DNA of 64,000 nucleotides from Chiua virens. Lineage: Eukaryota; Basidiomycota; Agaricomycetes; Boletales; Boletaceae. Below the pieces are notes generated by a model. The model made no database searches, had not been told where the DNA came from, and saw only the letters and a program-made list of their open reading frames with translations. The position numbers and the translations under genes were made by a program. Numbering within the stretch: the stretch's first letter is position 1; every line of letters starts with the position of its first letter. Of the stretch, positions 1 to 11,240 are shown in pieces. The DNA is taken from positions 2,170,001 to 2,234,000 of the forward strand of contig JAHNUO010000002.1 in NCBI GenBank assembly GCA_019787685.1, read 5' to 3'.

Positions 1-480
1 AGTCCGAGATGAATCCGGGGCGAATCCGGATTAAAACGGATAGAAAAGCGGACATGGCAGTCCGATCCAGATCGAGAAAATACGAGGAGAGTGAGAGAAA
101 ACGAACATCGACCGAAAACGATGTGAGACAGATGCACACGGGCAAAAGCTACTGTATTTTTGTCAATACAGTGAATTTTATAGTCCTCGGGAATACCCTC
201 AGACTTGTCCTAAGTAAGGATAATAATCAAAAGAAGGTTTTTGTACGGTATAAAGTTCGAGAGGCACCTGAATGTCCCTGCAAGGGCTGCGTGACATGGT
301 CTAGCCAATGCTAAGTACGAATAAGGAGCATCAAAAATAAAATAAAAGAGTCCGAGGCAAAACGGGCGCAGATACAGCAATCCGGATGAGTTCGCACAAG
401 CAGACAGATCAGGATTGGGATCGGGTGATGACAGGGTGTGGAAATGTGCTATGCGAGCACAGGGAATACCTATTCCCTAC
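1..480. repeat. 480 bp dispersed direct repeat, copy 1
   Basis: This stretch matches 5268-5747 in the same orientation over its whole visible length, and it may extend left beyond the window. Both copies stop at the same point, the short palindrome GGGAATACCTATTCCC followed by TAC, after which the sequences differ completely. No convincing protein is encoded. Copy 1 keeps many CpG dinucleotides that are TpG or CpA in copy 2. It lies downstream of the Plavaka gene. It could be a long terminal repeat or part of another repeat family. Confidence 0.8.
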
Positions 481-653
481 ACCGGTCTTCGCCCTGTCAG
501 ATCATGTGGTTCACCATTTGAACAGTGATCTAGGCACACTCGGATAGTGTCATTCAAGTCGGGGAGGCTAAAACGTTCTGAAGCTTCTGTTATGGTCATG
601 CTAAAAGAGGGTTTGAGAGCTAAGTGGAAAGCCGTAGTAGATGACGCAAACAT

Positions 654-3123
654 TCAAAGAGGTAGTGGTACCCCGGGACGTGTATTGTTGGCCAATGGAA
701 CAGCGACTTTGAAGTAGTCCATGATTTTGCAATTGGGAGAGTTGTAGAGCAGTAAATTCTGGGTTTCCTCATTGGGCTCATGCTCCCCGTCATTCTCCTC
801 GTCGTTCGTTTCCTCCGTCTCGTCGTCGTCGTCTGGTCGATCTTCGAGCCTATGCTTGATCGCAATCTCTGTCACAAGGTCAAACCGAAAACATTTCTCA
901 GCACGATCCAGATGCCACGCGATCTGAGAATAATAGTTTTGATTATTCCCGGCACGCGCAGGATTCTTGACCTCTGTGACATGTGCATGCTCCGTGACAT
1001 TGGCACTCCACTGCATCACTGCACCTGAATCTCGGATGGAAGGTACGACGTGCTGCCAAAGTTCCAGTTTGGGAATGTGGAAATGTTCGGAACGAGCACC
1101 AGCAGTAATAATCGAATCTTTGTGGTTGTGAAATAACTTGAGGGAAGCATCCAATCGTGATAAGACATGGTCATTGAAGGAAGGTAGTTGAGCAACGTAT
1201 CGGAAGTCCATGAGCGCACGGACCGCAATCAGGAAACGCTGAGGAACTGCACTGGAGATGGCTCCGACGATGTACCATTGCATCGAATGATGGTCCCATC
1301 TGGTCACTTGTTTCAACTTTGAAACTCCCTCCCTAAAGGCGCGATATCCGACGAGTGTGCGAATAAGGGTGAAACGGTAATCGAGCTCAGCATTGCCTAG
1401 CGCAACGATGCACCATCGTAGATCGTGATTGAAAAAGAACCTGTGAAAATGGTGAAGAACCTCCGGCTTCAAAAATCTCCCTGGATTCACCAGGGGCCAG
1501 TCTATCCAGAATGGAACATCGACCCCGTTAAGGCCGTATGACTTTGCATATTTGAGAAAGTTGACGTAATCGTCCGGAGATAATTTCGAGCATATTGCAA
1601 GGATTTGGCATCTAGTTTCATCGCCGTTGCGATGTGGGTAAAGGATGTTATCGCCAAACTGCTCGTATGTTGCCGTGGAGATGGGGGACACTCGAGTACT
1701 AGTACCTGCAAGTGAACTTTGTTCTGGAGTGTTGGCGGTGCATGCGGCAAGGGGAGTGTAACAATACCATAAATTACCAACCGGGTCACTCATCATAACA
1801 CCAATGGTGGTGGCAACTTTCAACGGATTCAAGACGATGTCCAGGCATTGGTGGAATAAATGATCGGACAAAAGCCCACGGACGTGTGATTTCTTGTGAA
1901 TAAAAGAGGGGACTGGTAGGAGCACGAGAAGAAGGTGGCCATGGAGAGAGCCTTTACTGCGAATGTCGGGTTCGAGGTTGGTGAGACTGATGAGCAACGG
2001 GTGCGCCATGCGATTCCTGGACATGATGGAAATGTTAGTCTTGTCGGATGACAGCATAACGCCTAGCAACGTGGACCCAACTGGTAGAGCATCCTGAAGG
2101 AGAGGAGGTGAGATACACTAGGACTACTCGTATTTGAACCTGAACCTCACCTGTAATTCCCAAGCATGGTTCCCTGAGAGCCAGTCCTTGTAGATACAAA
2201 CTGATCGAGCGGCAGTTGTCCATACTTTGCGAGGAATGAAGGAAATGTGTCGCTCAAAGAGTGGATGGCTGAGTAACGCTTGAAGGCACTCAATGGGGTC
2301 TCTGTAATAGAGTGTCATGGCACGCTTAGTTGGGACTGACGGGTGGATTGAAAGAGATTTCCAATGAGGTCCGGTTGGCAGGATCTCCGAGAGTAGGCGT
2401 AGCTTCTTTGCGGAGCAGAAAGAAACTGGTAGCATCTTGATCTATGGGATTCCGATCTCAATGAATTGAAATAAAACGGAGAACGAAGTTGTTGCTCACC
2501 AGGTCCAGCGACAAAAACTTGTCGATCACTGCCATGCTGAGACCTGAGCGCAATAGCCATGACCCGAGTTGCCAGTCTTCCTGCAAAGTGAAAGGATAAT
2601 GTAAGTTCTCCTGACGCAATGGTCCGTACTTATCCAAGAAGAACTCGTCCATGAACATCTTACCACCAGGGAACACTTGAGGTGCGTTTGGATGGTATTC
2701 CACGTTCAGAAGTGAGTCCGAGTCTAAGTCTGGGGGAGGTGAGGAAGGGAATTCCGGGTGCATCCGATCTGAACCGAAATCCGCAAATCCTGCAGTATGA
2801 TTCTCATCATAGAAGGTACCCGATTCCAAGTCGGAAGCAGTGTCGATGCAGGACCTTGACTGAGAGTGGAACCGATCTGGCGATGAGTTTGGATGGAATA
2901 GTCTGGTCACTTCAGTTGAGGCGTTGCGATTGGGATAGACAGGTTGTTGGTGGGTCTGGGCTTGGTCCAGGACCGGCAAGTCATCATGAATGAGAGAACC
3001 ACAAGTGTTCGAGGGTTGGTTCATGTGATGGAGCACGTTCGTTTCGCTCGAAAAACGTTTACCGCAATCAGGACAAAAGGAGAGTTTTTCTGTACGTCGC
3101 AATTTCTTTTTCGCTTTGGGCAT
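654..3123 (-). CDS. Plavaka-family transposase, nearly complete
   Basis: This is a DNA-transposon protein of the Plavaka family, which is common in Agaricomycetes. Three exons read in phase: 3123-2500, 2435-2151 and 2093-654, with GT-AG introns of 64 and 57 bp, giving about 782 residues. The N-terminus has a C2H2-like finger (FCPDCGKRF, then HH and C). The family block WLLRSGLSMAVIDKFLSLDL closes exon 1. Exon 3 opens with the conserved block DALPVGSTLLGVMLSSDK and later has FREGVSKLKQVT, RFLIAVRALMDFRY and SGAVMQWSANVTEHAHVTE. The C-terminus is acidic. No internal stop was seen, so the gene may still encode a protein. Terminal inverted repeats were not identified. Confidence 0.9.
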
Positions 3124-4229
3124 GTTGTTAGTGCTCTCGAGGACAACATTGGATCTTAGAGGTTGTGTTGATATATGTACTTACTGCATGCAAATAGCCG
3201 GCCACTTGAAGCGCCATGAAAGCGACATCATGATCGCAGCCAATTATGTACACATGTGTTAGCACATATTTCCATCAAAGAATCCCAACGACATGACACA
3301 CACACCCCACTCGAATTTTACTCCCTCCAACATGTATTGATTGAGCCCCAAGCAGGAGTCCACAGTGCCTATTCTAGGAGGTACCAGCCTTAGCCAGGTG
3401 CCAGTCCCTGACGAGGTAAGTGGATCATATCTCATTTCTTCAATGCTTGTCTAAGACTTACGCTCTGCTCAATGTCCAGCCAACCACTGTGCAACCACCT
3501 ATTAACAACCAAGAAATACCTCCTCCACACACTTTGTTGGAAGCCCAGCTCTTGATAGCAACCGTGCGAACTGACTATTGCATCAGTATCCTTCAGAAGG
3601 ACCTCGCAGATCAGATGGTCCAGTGCGACCTGCTACGACTCCAGTACAACCGCTTGCAGGTCGAACAAGCTTGTCAAAGCGTCATAGAGACAGAGTTTTA
3701 CGTCAGACGGGTATGGCTGGCCATCAGGAAGAGTGGGTATTATCCCTCACTAGCGTGTTCGGATCATGACGCTCTTCAACCATACGGCGAAGCTGGTGCG
3801 GATGCGGACAGTTCGTTCTTCTCTATGTATATCCTAGCACTTCATTTCTGATGGTCCGTAGTGAACAGTCATTGTCAGGCTGTCGCCCAGTGGTGGAACA
3901 TGGGAGAAGACACTGGTGCTGCTCACGATGGTGATTTTCGTACAAATTTGATCACACGTGCTACTAGTAGTATAGTAGATCCTGCAGCTGGGCCATTGGC
4001 AAGCCAAACTTGCAGTCCTGTTTGCTAATGATAATCTGCAATGTATCCGTGTTCAGCTGTGTGTGACTTCAGTCATGGTGGACTTCACAGTTTGCTGTGT
4101 TTTATGGGATCCATGAAGGACTGCATAGAGAGGGGGAGCCTGTGTAGTGTGTGACACCCAAGTGGAATTATGGACCCTGTGTTTATGACATCTGTAAGGG
4201 ATTGTATGGATTAGGGAGATCTGTGTGGC
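3124..4229. other. no recognised gene
   Basis: This is the upstream side of the Plavaka gene. A plus-strand open stretch at 3420-3851 starts with GTG and is rich in Q and L, with a short coiled-coil-like part. I do not recognise it and treat it as transposon debris. Confidence 0.4.
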
Positions 4230-4919
4230 CTATGCAGACATGTGACTCTGTAGTTCAAAAAGGTTGGTTTGCTGATGTGGTGATGGATCTGAGAACGTCT
4301 GGATTGATGTATGCATGAGTACATCCAGTGGCAGAGAGATTGTGCCTGAGGAGGGTGAGCGTAGTGGGTGAGATGTGTTGGGGCAATCCGGTTCATCTTG
4401 CTCCTGTGTTTTGGCATGTGGTACGGATTGCTCAGGATCGCATTTTACTATCCTTGAATAGACCCAGATGGAATCACCTTGCAGCATGTGATCTGCTAGA
4501 TTCGATGAGGTGGATGCTGAGGTAAGGATGGGGTCAGTGGTGATGTCGATGGATGGTTCTGGAACGTAAAGTGGGTAGTCGTTGTCGTATGATGAGTACC
4601 AGTGCTGGACATCCACTACGAATGTTGACCAATCCAGCTGTGCTGCAAGTACTTGCTGCAATGTCCACCATAGCTCGGCGTCTTCTGGGTAGGCATACCA
4701 GATGGCTGTATTAATCTTCTGTGTGTCCATGAGTCTGATGCTTGTAGCTAACTGATCGATGTATTTCAAAAAGGCAGGTAACTGTGACAGAATGGTTGCG
4801 TCAAAACGTGGGGCACTAGAGGCAGTCCAGAAGGGCAGCTGTAGGAGATATCCGGGTGATGGCATAGTAACAACTCGGATGGTGGCGCAGGTCCCCGTGT
4901 GCCGTGACAGGTGTGTCAT
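4230..4919 (-). CDS. retrotransposon Gag-like fragment
   Basis: This is a 229-residue open frame starting with ATG. The segment from about residue 20 (MPSPGYLLQLPFW) to residue 110 resembles the N-terminal part of basidiomycete LTR-retrotransposon Gag-like proteins. It has a short proline start, then a helix-rich part with TQKINTAIWYAYPEDAELWW. The rest is low-complexity serine and proline. No zinc knuckle, protease or reverse transcriptase follows in either direction, so it is at best a fragment. The assignment rests on general resemblance only, and the piece could instead be cargo of another element. Confidence 0.4.
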   Translation of the reverse strand: MTHLSRHTGTCATIRVVTMPSPGYLLQLPFWTASSAPRFDATILSQLPAFLKYIDQLATSIRLMDTQKINTAIWYAYPEDAELWWTLQQVLAAQLDWSTFVVDVQHWYSSYDNDYPLYVPEPSIDITTDPILTSASTSSNLADHMLQGDSIWVYSRIVKCDPEQSVPHAKTQEQDEPDCPNTSHPLRSPSSGTISLPLDVLMHTSIQTFSDPSPHQQTNLFELQSHMSA

Positions 4920-5267
4920 CTGACTCGTCTGACATCACTTAGAGTTCTGTGGCAGCGTAAGGGTAGTGGTGCAGGGTTCAATAGGGGTGATGATGCTATG
5001 CAAGGAGGTGTTAACCGAGGCAAAAATTTTCTGAGAAGTGAAGCGAGGGTATGTCGTGAGTGAGGTGAATAATGAGTGGATGGATTGTCGTCGTCTGTAC
5101 CAACTTCTGGAAGTCCCTTGTGGTGGGCTCCAGTTGAAGGTAATAAATCCCGGCTGTAGTGCAATACTCAGGGGGATTGAAAGAAATAGAAAGAGGGTGA
5201 AGGAATGCAATTCCGTTCGACCCAGGGACAACACTGAGTTGGTGAATGACGAATAATGGTTTTTGAG

Positions 5268-5747
5268 TAGTCTGAGATGAATCCGGGGCGAATCCAGATT
5301 TAAATGGATAGAAAAGCAGACGCAGCAGTACAATCCAGATCAAGAAAATATGAGGAGAGCGAGAGAAAACGAATGTCAACTGAAAACGATGTGAGACAGA
5401 TGCACATGGGCAAAAGCTACTGTATTTTGTCAATACAGTGAATTTATAGTCCTCAGGAATACCCTCAGACTTGTCCTAAGTAAGGATAATAATAAAAAAA
5501 GAAGGTTTCATACGGTATAAAGTTCGAGAGGCACCCAAATGTCCCTGCAAGGCCTGCATGACATGGTCTAGCCAATGCTAACTACGAATAAGGAGCATCA
5601 AACATAAAATAAAAGAGTCTGAGGCAAAACGGGTGTGGATACAGCAATCCAGATGAGTTTGCACAAGCAGACAGATCAGGATCGGGATTGGGTGACGACA
5701 GGGTGCGGAAACATGCTATGCGAGCACAGGGAATACCTATTCCCTAC
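5268..5747. repeat. 480 bp dispersed direct repeat, copy 2
   Basis: This is the second copy of the repeat at 1-480, of equal length and the same orientation. Most differences from copy 1 are transitions, and many change CpG in copy 1 to TpG or CpA here. It ends at the same palindromic hexadecamer. Confidence 0.8.
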
Positions 5748-6154
5748 ATCACGCATGCGGCAAAAGTACTTGGGGGTAGAGGAAGAAGAGCAAATGGTAT
5801 GGGAGTGGTAGGGAAGATCTACCGCCTGGAGAGGAGAATGAACGCGATCAGGGCGCTCAGAAGAAATAGGCCATTGAGAAGGGCCTCCCCATCCTGCAGA
5901 GGCAACTGCTGAAACAGCAGGAGAAGGGGGTTGTGTGGACTCTGTGAGGGAGGACTCGGTGGAGAGAGTGGAGACATTGGAGATGGGGGTCGCCAGTGGT
6001 GGGAGAGGCAGGTGTGGGATGGACGCAGTCGGAGTGAAGACAGGTACGGAGTGGATGATTTCATTCTCAAAGTCAGGGGTGGAGCAAGAATGGTAGGTCA
6101 TTATGGCATTGATGCTGACTGGTGGAGGTGGTCTGAGCGGTGAGCGAGGTGGGT
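5748..6154. other. no recognised gene; junction between repeats
   Basis: Both strands have proline- and serine-rich open stretches but no recognisable domain. Similarity to a KDZ transposase starts abruptly at about 6155, so this is probably the truncation border of element A. Confidence 0.4.
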
Positions 6155-6370
6155 GGTGTTGGCGGTAAGGGATGGTTTTTCAATTCCTCCATTGCAGAGC
6201 AGACAAACATCTGGCTTGGAGGATATCATGCCATCTGTCGGGAAATGTTGGTGGATAAGTACGATTTTTTTTTGGACCAGATGATCTTACAGAACAACCG
6301 CTTCACCAAAGCCAAATTAGAGTTGCAGGGACATTCTCCTGGTAACTGGCCTCTTGGCACATTGGCATAG
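6155..6370 (+). pseudogene. KDZ-type transposase, C-terminal fragment (element A)
   Basis: This is a 70-residue fragment ending in a stop at 6368-6370. It contains GWFFNSSIAEQTNIWLGG and CREMLVDKYDFFLDQMI, which match the C-terminal end of the KDZ transposase at 15828-15990 nearly residue for residue. All upstream parts of the protein are missing, so the gene is truncated at its 5' side. It converges on protein X copy A, the same 3'-to-3' arrangement as in element B. In related proteins the glutamate of SIAEQ lies in the RNase H-like core, which is knowledge of the family rather than proof here. Confidence 0.85.
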
Positions 6371-6384
6371 TCATATCATGTACT

Positions 6385-7877
6385 AGTAGTAGTATCTTGA
6401 ACCATATAGTCGATCAAATGCAGGGTATCTCTTCACATCGATGGCCTTGAAGAACAGCTGCTGTCCAGGAGAGGCAATGGTGATTGTACTATCCACCTTC
6501 ATTTTGACCCAAAAATCAAGCTTAGGGTTGAAGTAATGCACCATGCCAGGTAGGTCATCCTCAGGCAGTGCGAGCTCAAGCTCCACAAGCACATCTTTGC
6601 TGAGCCTGAAATACAGAAAAGAAAACCCCTGGAAATGTGCAGACATAGGGTCCACATCATCCTATGGGTCACAGTACTACATTGAGTTGAGTGTCACAAA
6701 GTTGTTGGAACTGGCTCTCACCTGGGAAAAACTGAAAGCAATAATATACTCCATTGCGTGCTTGCGCTGCTCAGCCTGCACAGCATCATTCTTTCGCTTG
6801 AGTTCGTTGTGTCTAAAAGTTTCTGCAACATGCTCAGCTGCATAGGCCGCAGGTGGGACTTATAACAAGGGGCGTTCCCTGAGGGATCAGCATTTGTTGA
6901 CCTAGGTATTGTTGGTGGGGGGGGCGATGGAAACGAGGGAGACAGAGCCGGTGGTGGTAGCAGTTGTGATGGCAGGGAAGTGGCGCTGCTAGATTCCAAG
7001 AGTAGCAATGGGTCGATCTGTGAGAGCGGCAGGGATCTGTGGAGCACAGGTGACGACTCTGCTTCCAGGGTGTCTGGAATGATTACCACAGTGACGTCAG
7101 GATCGACTTTAGTGGACAATTCTCAGCCCGATCGGAGACAGTAAATGCGAGCCTGAGATGAGTACTCACCTACAGACTCAGAGCTTGGTGATGAGGTCAG
7201 CACTGGTGTGCTTAAGGCTGTCCCGGGAGATGTAAAATGTCCTTCACAGACGCAACCTCCAGCCGACCAGCAGTGCTTTCGGCACATTCGGCGCCAACAT
7301 TGTTGGGCTGCATGAACAAGCGCATCTGCTTGAGGGCCAGTTAGGGTTGCTTGAGAAGGATACAGGTCAGTGACGGCCAACTAAGAGACCCACTGGCACG
7401 ATCACCTATGAGCCTGAGTACTCACCTGATTGCACTCCAGTAGGTGATGTTTTTGGACTGCGGCCAAGGCCATCAGCCCACCAAAACCATTTGTGGATTG
7501 GGCACTGCAAATAAAATCGAAATCAGAGACTTGAACATGGCCTGGGACTTGGAGCTGGCAGTCTGAGCCAGGAATACTTACTGAGTAGTACGGCCATCCA
7601 GTGTTGGGAGTTGACGAAGAGACAAAAGAGAGTGGCACCCTTTCATTGCCAAGGGGACAACACCGTGTTGCAACATAAGGAGGAGGGACATAAGGCATCA
7701 TAGGAGCGAGGACTTGGATCTTGAGAGCAAGACCATCATAAGCCTCGGCACACAGGTGGCGACAAAGATAGACTAATGAATTGCAGGCAGTCAATAGTAG
7801 TTTCACACTCACAAGAAGAACTTGACGGTGGTAGAACCGTACTAGAACGTACCTGAGTTCCAGTGAAAAACATACAT
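6385..7877 (-). pseudogene. transposon companion protein X, copy A (frameshifted)
   Basis: I do not recognise a named family. The gene reads as several exons from about 7877 (ATG) down to a stop at about 6385 and is homologous over its length to 13356-15532. Shared blocks are PYVPPPY, GLMALAAVQK, ATLTGPQADALVHA, the cysteine cluster RMCRKHCWSAGGCVCEGHF, a proline-rich linker, SHLRP, and VHYFNPKLDFWVKMKVDST followed by LFFKAIDVK and FDRLYG. After SHLRP the frame shifts, while copy B continues in the matching frame, so this copy is broken. It also ends earlier than copy B, next to the KDZ fragment. The cysteine cluster suggests metal binding, but the function is unknown. Confidence 0.7.
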
Positions 7878-7906
7878 GGTGGACTGTAGACTCGGACGTC
7901 GTGTAT

Positions 7907-8240
7907 CAGGTGGTGAGCAATGGTTCCAGTGGGTGATGGGCAGCTAGTCGATAATGGAGGGGGGAAAGGAACTGGGAGACCTAAACGGAGAGTAAGAGAG
8001 ACGACAAATGGGGGAGGAGAAAGAGTGTGCTTGCCACCTTAATATACTTTGACGTACCAGTGGCTACGTGTAGCAGGTGGTGGGCAACAGTTCCAGTGGG
8101 CGATGGGCGGCTGGCCAATAATGAAGGGGGGAAAGAAACTGGGGGACCTAGACGGAGAGTAAGAGAGACGACAAATGGGGGAGGAGAAAGAGTGTGCTTG
8201 CCATCTTATATACTTTGACGTACCAGTGGCTGACAAGTTA
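7907..8240. repeat. tandem repeat, two units of 167 bp
   Basis: Two adjacent units begin with CAGGTGGTG at 7907 and 8074 and end with GACGTACCAGTGGCT at 8065 and 8232. Each contains TATATACTTTGACGT or its close variant and a GAGAGTAAGAGAGACGAC block. It lies between the divergent X and SIM-repeat genes of element A, so it is probably duplicated promoter sequence. Confidence 0.85.
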
Positions 8241-8403
8241 TCATCATGCTTGGGCTTCACTACAATAAGGAATGTGATTGGCTCATGCCATCAATCTTGA
8301 GGCCAAGCTGAATACCTTGAAGGAATGTAGGCGACATATGACATCATTGCAAAGAGACCACTTTCCAAAAGGGGTGCAAGCAGTATCATTACCATAGCAT
8401 GGA

Positions 8404-9123
8404 ATGCTAATGATGGATCTAAATGTACAACATGCCAGCCATTGGACCCCGCCCCACTGTCCCCTTCCCTCTGTCACTCACCACGCACGTCTAACCTCCA
8501 AGTCGGTGTCTTTTTGCATCCTGAGTGCACATCGCACCTCCATTAGGCATGATACCATGGCTACTTACTGGCGGGCTCAGAAACTGATCATGTCACTTAC
8601 TATAGATCACTGTACCACTCCAATGAGACATCTGAACAAGCAACGTCGGTGCTCACCAGCAGAGTCGGTCATCTCACTCACTGACTCCGAGCCAGAGAAC
8701 GCTGTAGGAGAACGACGTCAGCACTCGTCTGGATCAGTCATCTCACTCACTGACTCTGAGCCGGAAGATCTCCCCCCTCAGCCTATAGTTGGATGGGGAA
8801 GCCCAGAATGTGTCTGTTCCCATGGTGACTTGTGCCACAACCCTATCAACATGGACGATGTTCACGTGTGGCCCAACGACTTCTACATTTGCAACATCGC
8901 CCTCTTTATCTGATTAACACGCCTTCCGGGTCGTCAACAGAGACTTCAAAGAATGTTTGAAGAGTTCTTTGGCTTACCGTATGCACCAGCAACCTTTAGG
9001 CAGATCTTGACTGTTTGGGACCACCATGAGAATGCGGCTCTTCATTTACGATTCATCAACTATGGGCGGTCAGAGAAGGGTACTTGGTCAGGGTTTGTTC
9101 TGGAGGCAAAGTACACGTCCTAG
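8404..9123 (+). pseudogene. SIM-like-repeat transposon protein, copy A (one nonsense codon)
   Basis: This is homologous to the minus-strand gene at 11241-12780. It opens with ATG at 8404, includes two VISLTDSEPE motifs separated by about 23 residues, and then the shared domain starting at VCSHGD, NMDDVHVWPNDFYICNIA. At 8911-8913 the frame meets TGA where copy B has CGA (arginine, in IRLTR). Beyond it the same frame stays open and conserved to a TAG at 9121-9123. VISLTDSE fits the consensus of SUMO-interacting motifs, a hydrophobic V/I-rich core followed by acidic and serine residues. Binding to SUMO is an inference. The C-terminal domain of about 100 residues is not one I recognise. Confidence 0.7.
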
Positions 9124-9239
9124 CTTTTTCGTCTTTCTTTTGTTCCTTCTCATGATAGCATGTCGCTCACCTCATTGTGTCTTAACCATCATATATCAAT
9201 GCCAAACAATGTGTGTGGCCTATATCATAACTTCCTAGC

Positions 9240-9835
9240 AATGCGGCATGCGAATTGAGCATACAATGGTTACTAGAGGAGAAAGGTCCTGCACATACTG
9301 TAGTCCAATACAACTCATTTTCTCTGCCCTTGTTCTTGCCCTGACCATCTCCCTCATCCTCCTTCCACCCAGTTTTGCCCAGGCAGGCCTTCCGTGCTGC
9401 GGCTGGCATTCAGCACATCGTCCCTCAGCACACCCCAACGGTTGCCCGCTCGAGACCTTCGGCCTTGTCCAGGGCTAGGACCGCAATTTGAGTACAAAGT
9501 AAAGGAGACAGAGGAAGGGAAATAGTGACATGTACAGGAGGACCAGCAACTGTGATGGAGGCAAGATGTGCAATGTGAAGATCCATCACATCTGACACTG
9601 TCAAGTCCCCAGGGACCAGGGGGGTTGGTGGCTGGCACATTGGACCGAAGGAAGTGGTGACAAGGGGATGCAAAGAAGTGAGTGGCAGGGCAGGAACAGC
9701 AGAGAAGAAACGCACACACCCCTCATATGACCCTAAGCACAGTGGCTGACTGCGTGGCCTGGAGACGGAAGTGTTGAACCACAACAACAACGATGGTGAT
9801 GGAATGAGAGAGAAGGTAAGAGAAAAGAGAGACAT
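9240..9835 (-). pseudogene. degenerate KDZ transposase N-terminus (element A end)
   Basis: The minus strand carries SDVMDLHIAHLASI, which aligns with SDTMDLAYLTSIV at the start of the element B KDZ protein. Beyond this the frames are scrambled. It sits just inside the terminal repeat of element A, in the position and orientation expected for the KDZ 5' end. It is a relic only. Confidence 0.55.
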
Positions 9836-10054
9836 TCACTACCTTTATATGAGCGTAGCAGTTGACCGCATGCCTGAAAGTGAGGCTGACAGGCCACAAT
9901 GGCCTGAAGGCAGGCCAAAAGAGGAAATAGCGGCGGTGATGGAATGAGTACGCAGCGGGAATGGTCACATGTGCTGCATGACAGGCGTGATCAGACTGTT
10001 GAACCGGAGTGTTCGGACTCTGCTCGGAAGTTCGGAAGTTCAGAAACTCCATTA
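9640..10054. repeat. terminal repeat of KDZ element A
   Basis: This is a diverged inverted copy of the element B ends. It shares, in order, a pyrimidine-rich leader, CTTTATATGAGCGTAG (TATA region), AGAGGAAATAGCGGC and the terminal GTTCGGA-rich block ending at GAAACTCCATT. It ends about 48 bp before the left end of element B. Confidence 0.7.
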
Positions 10055-10150
10055 CATGGACTTTTTGGGGATGACAGGACTCAGCATATCAAAAAGTCCA
10101 CGAAATGTAGTTTCCGAACATCCGAACGTCCGAGCAGTCCGAACCGTCCG
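10012..10150. repeat. palindromic head-to-head junction of two transposon ends
   Basis: The outer arms are GTTCGGACT-rich sequences in opposite orientation. The centre contains GGACTTTTTG and CAAAAAGTCC, a perfect 10-bp inverted repeat with a spacer of about 22 bp. The whole 139 bp forms an imperfect hairpin where elements A and B face each other. Confidence 0.75.
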
Positions 10151-10452
10151 GGCACCCCTTTGACACAACACATGTAAACACTAGTCAGCCGCTATGATGC
10201 CAGCCGCCACTGTCCCACCTCATCCCGCTGCCTGCTCGTTCCATCGCTGCCGCCCTTTCCTCCTCTGGCCACGCTTTATGTTACCATGCACCGTCAGCCT
10301 CGTTGTCAGCCATGCCGTCAGCCACTACGCTCATATAAAGGTGGTACGTCTCGCTTCTGACCCGCATCCATCCTTCCATCGTCATTGCCTTTTCTCTTAC
10401 TCCCTTCTGCCCCAATGCAGCAGCCACCGTGACCGCCTCTCCACTAAGATGC
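10103..10452. repeat. left terminal inverted repeat of element B
   Basis: This is the reverse complement of 23989-24337. It opens with AAATGTAGTTTCCGAACATC, continues with repeated TCCGAAC words, and contains a TATA motif in CTCATATAAAGG. The TIR therefore carries a copy of the transposase promoter and 5' leader. Confidence 0.85.
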
Positions 10453-10676
10453 CAAGTTACCACCGCTTCAAGTCACCATGCACTGTCAGCCTCGTTGTCA
10501 GCCACACCGTCAGCCACTACACTCATATAAAGGTGATATGTCTTGCTTCTGACCTGCATCCATCCTTCCATCATCGTTGCCTTTTCTCTTACTCCCTTCT
10601 GCCCCAATGCAGCAGCCACCATGGCCGTCTCTCCACTAAGACGCTCAACAAACAGTCAGCCACCATGCTCATATAA
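10284..10676. repeat. tandem repeat of promoter segment, 192 bp unit
   Basis: CCATGCACCGTCAGCCTCGT at 10284 recurs at 10476 as CCATGCACTGTCAGCC, and each unit holds CTCATATAAAGGT plus the same pyrimidine-rich leader. A third partial unit starts near 10640 with CTCATATAAAGGTGTG. Only promoter and leader are repeated and no coding sequence follows. Confidence 0.85.
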
Positions 10677-11240
10677 AGGTGTGTGTGTCCCACCCATCCT
10701 GTCACCTATTCTTTTCTCTTGCTCCCTTCTGTCCAACACACTATTTGATATGGCATTTGTTTATTCTGACAGACCTGTGGACACAGTGCCACTGCAGACT
10801 TGGCTGTGGTGACATTGCATCATTGTTGGTTTCACTACTGTTGTTATCGCATGTCGCTACATAATGTAATTGTAACGTTTACATTTACCTTTATATGTAT
10901 TCCCTAGGTACAAATCAACTGGTAGAGAATTGACACAACAACATCAGCAAAATGTCGTGGGACTTTTCTGTCTTAATCCGGTCTTACTGACTCTTATGCA
11001 CTTGGTCGGCTAACGTGGCCTTGGCCAATCATCAGAACATCTCTGAACTTATCCAAAAATATGTATAGAAGCTTTCTTTTCATTAAAATATAGTGCAGAC
11101 AAAGTATTTAATGTTTTGCAACAAAGTATGGTCCTGTATGGTAGTATTTTGTAATGGCTCAAGCCGCATAAGTGCAGTCAGACCGTGGACATTTTGCTGA
11201 TGGAGATAACAGGTCCATCAGAAAGAAGAGTGACCAAATA
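10677..11240. other. no recognised gene
   Basis: This is AT-rich spacer between the left terminal repeat of element B and the 3' end of the SIM-repeat gene. I see no coding or structural signal. Confidence 0.4.

Noticed and set aside
780..1028. Plus-strand open frame
   Set aside because: It is the shadow of the Plavaka transposase on the other strand and has no domain of its own.
10103..10676. Possible CRISPR-like or regulatory repeat array
   Set aside because: This is eukaryotic DNA, the units are long adjacent promoter copies without spacers, and they match the terminal repeat of element B.
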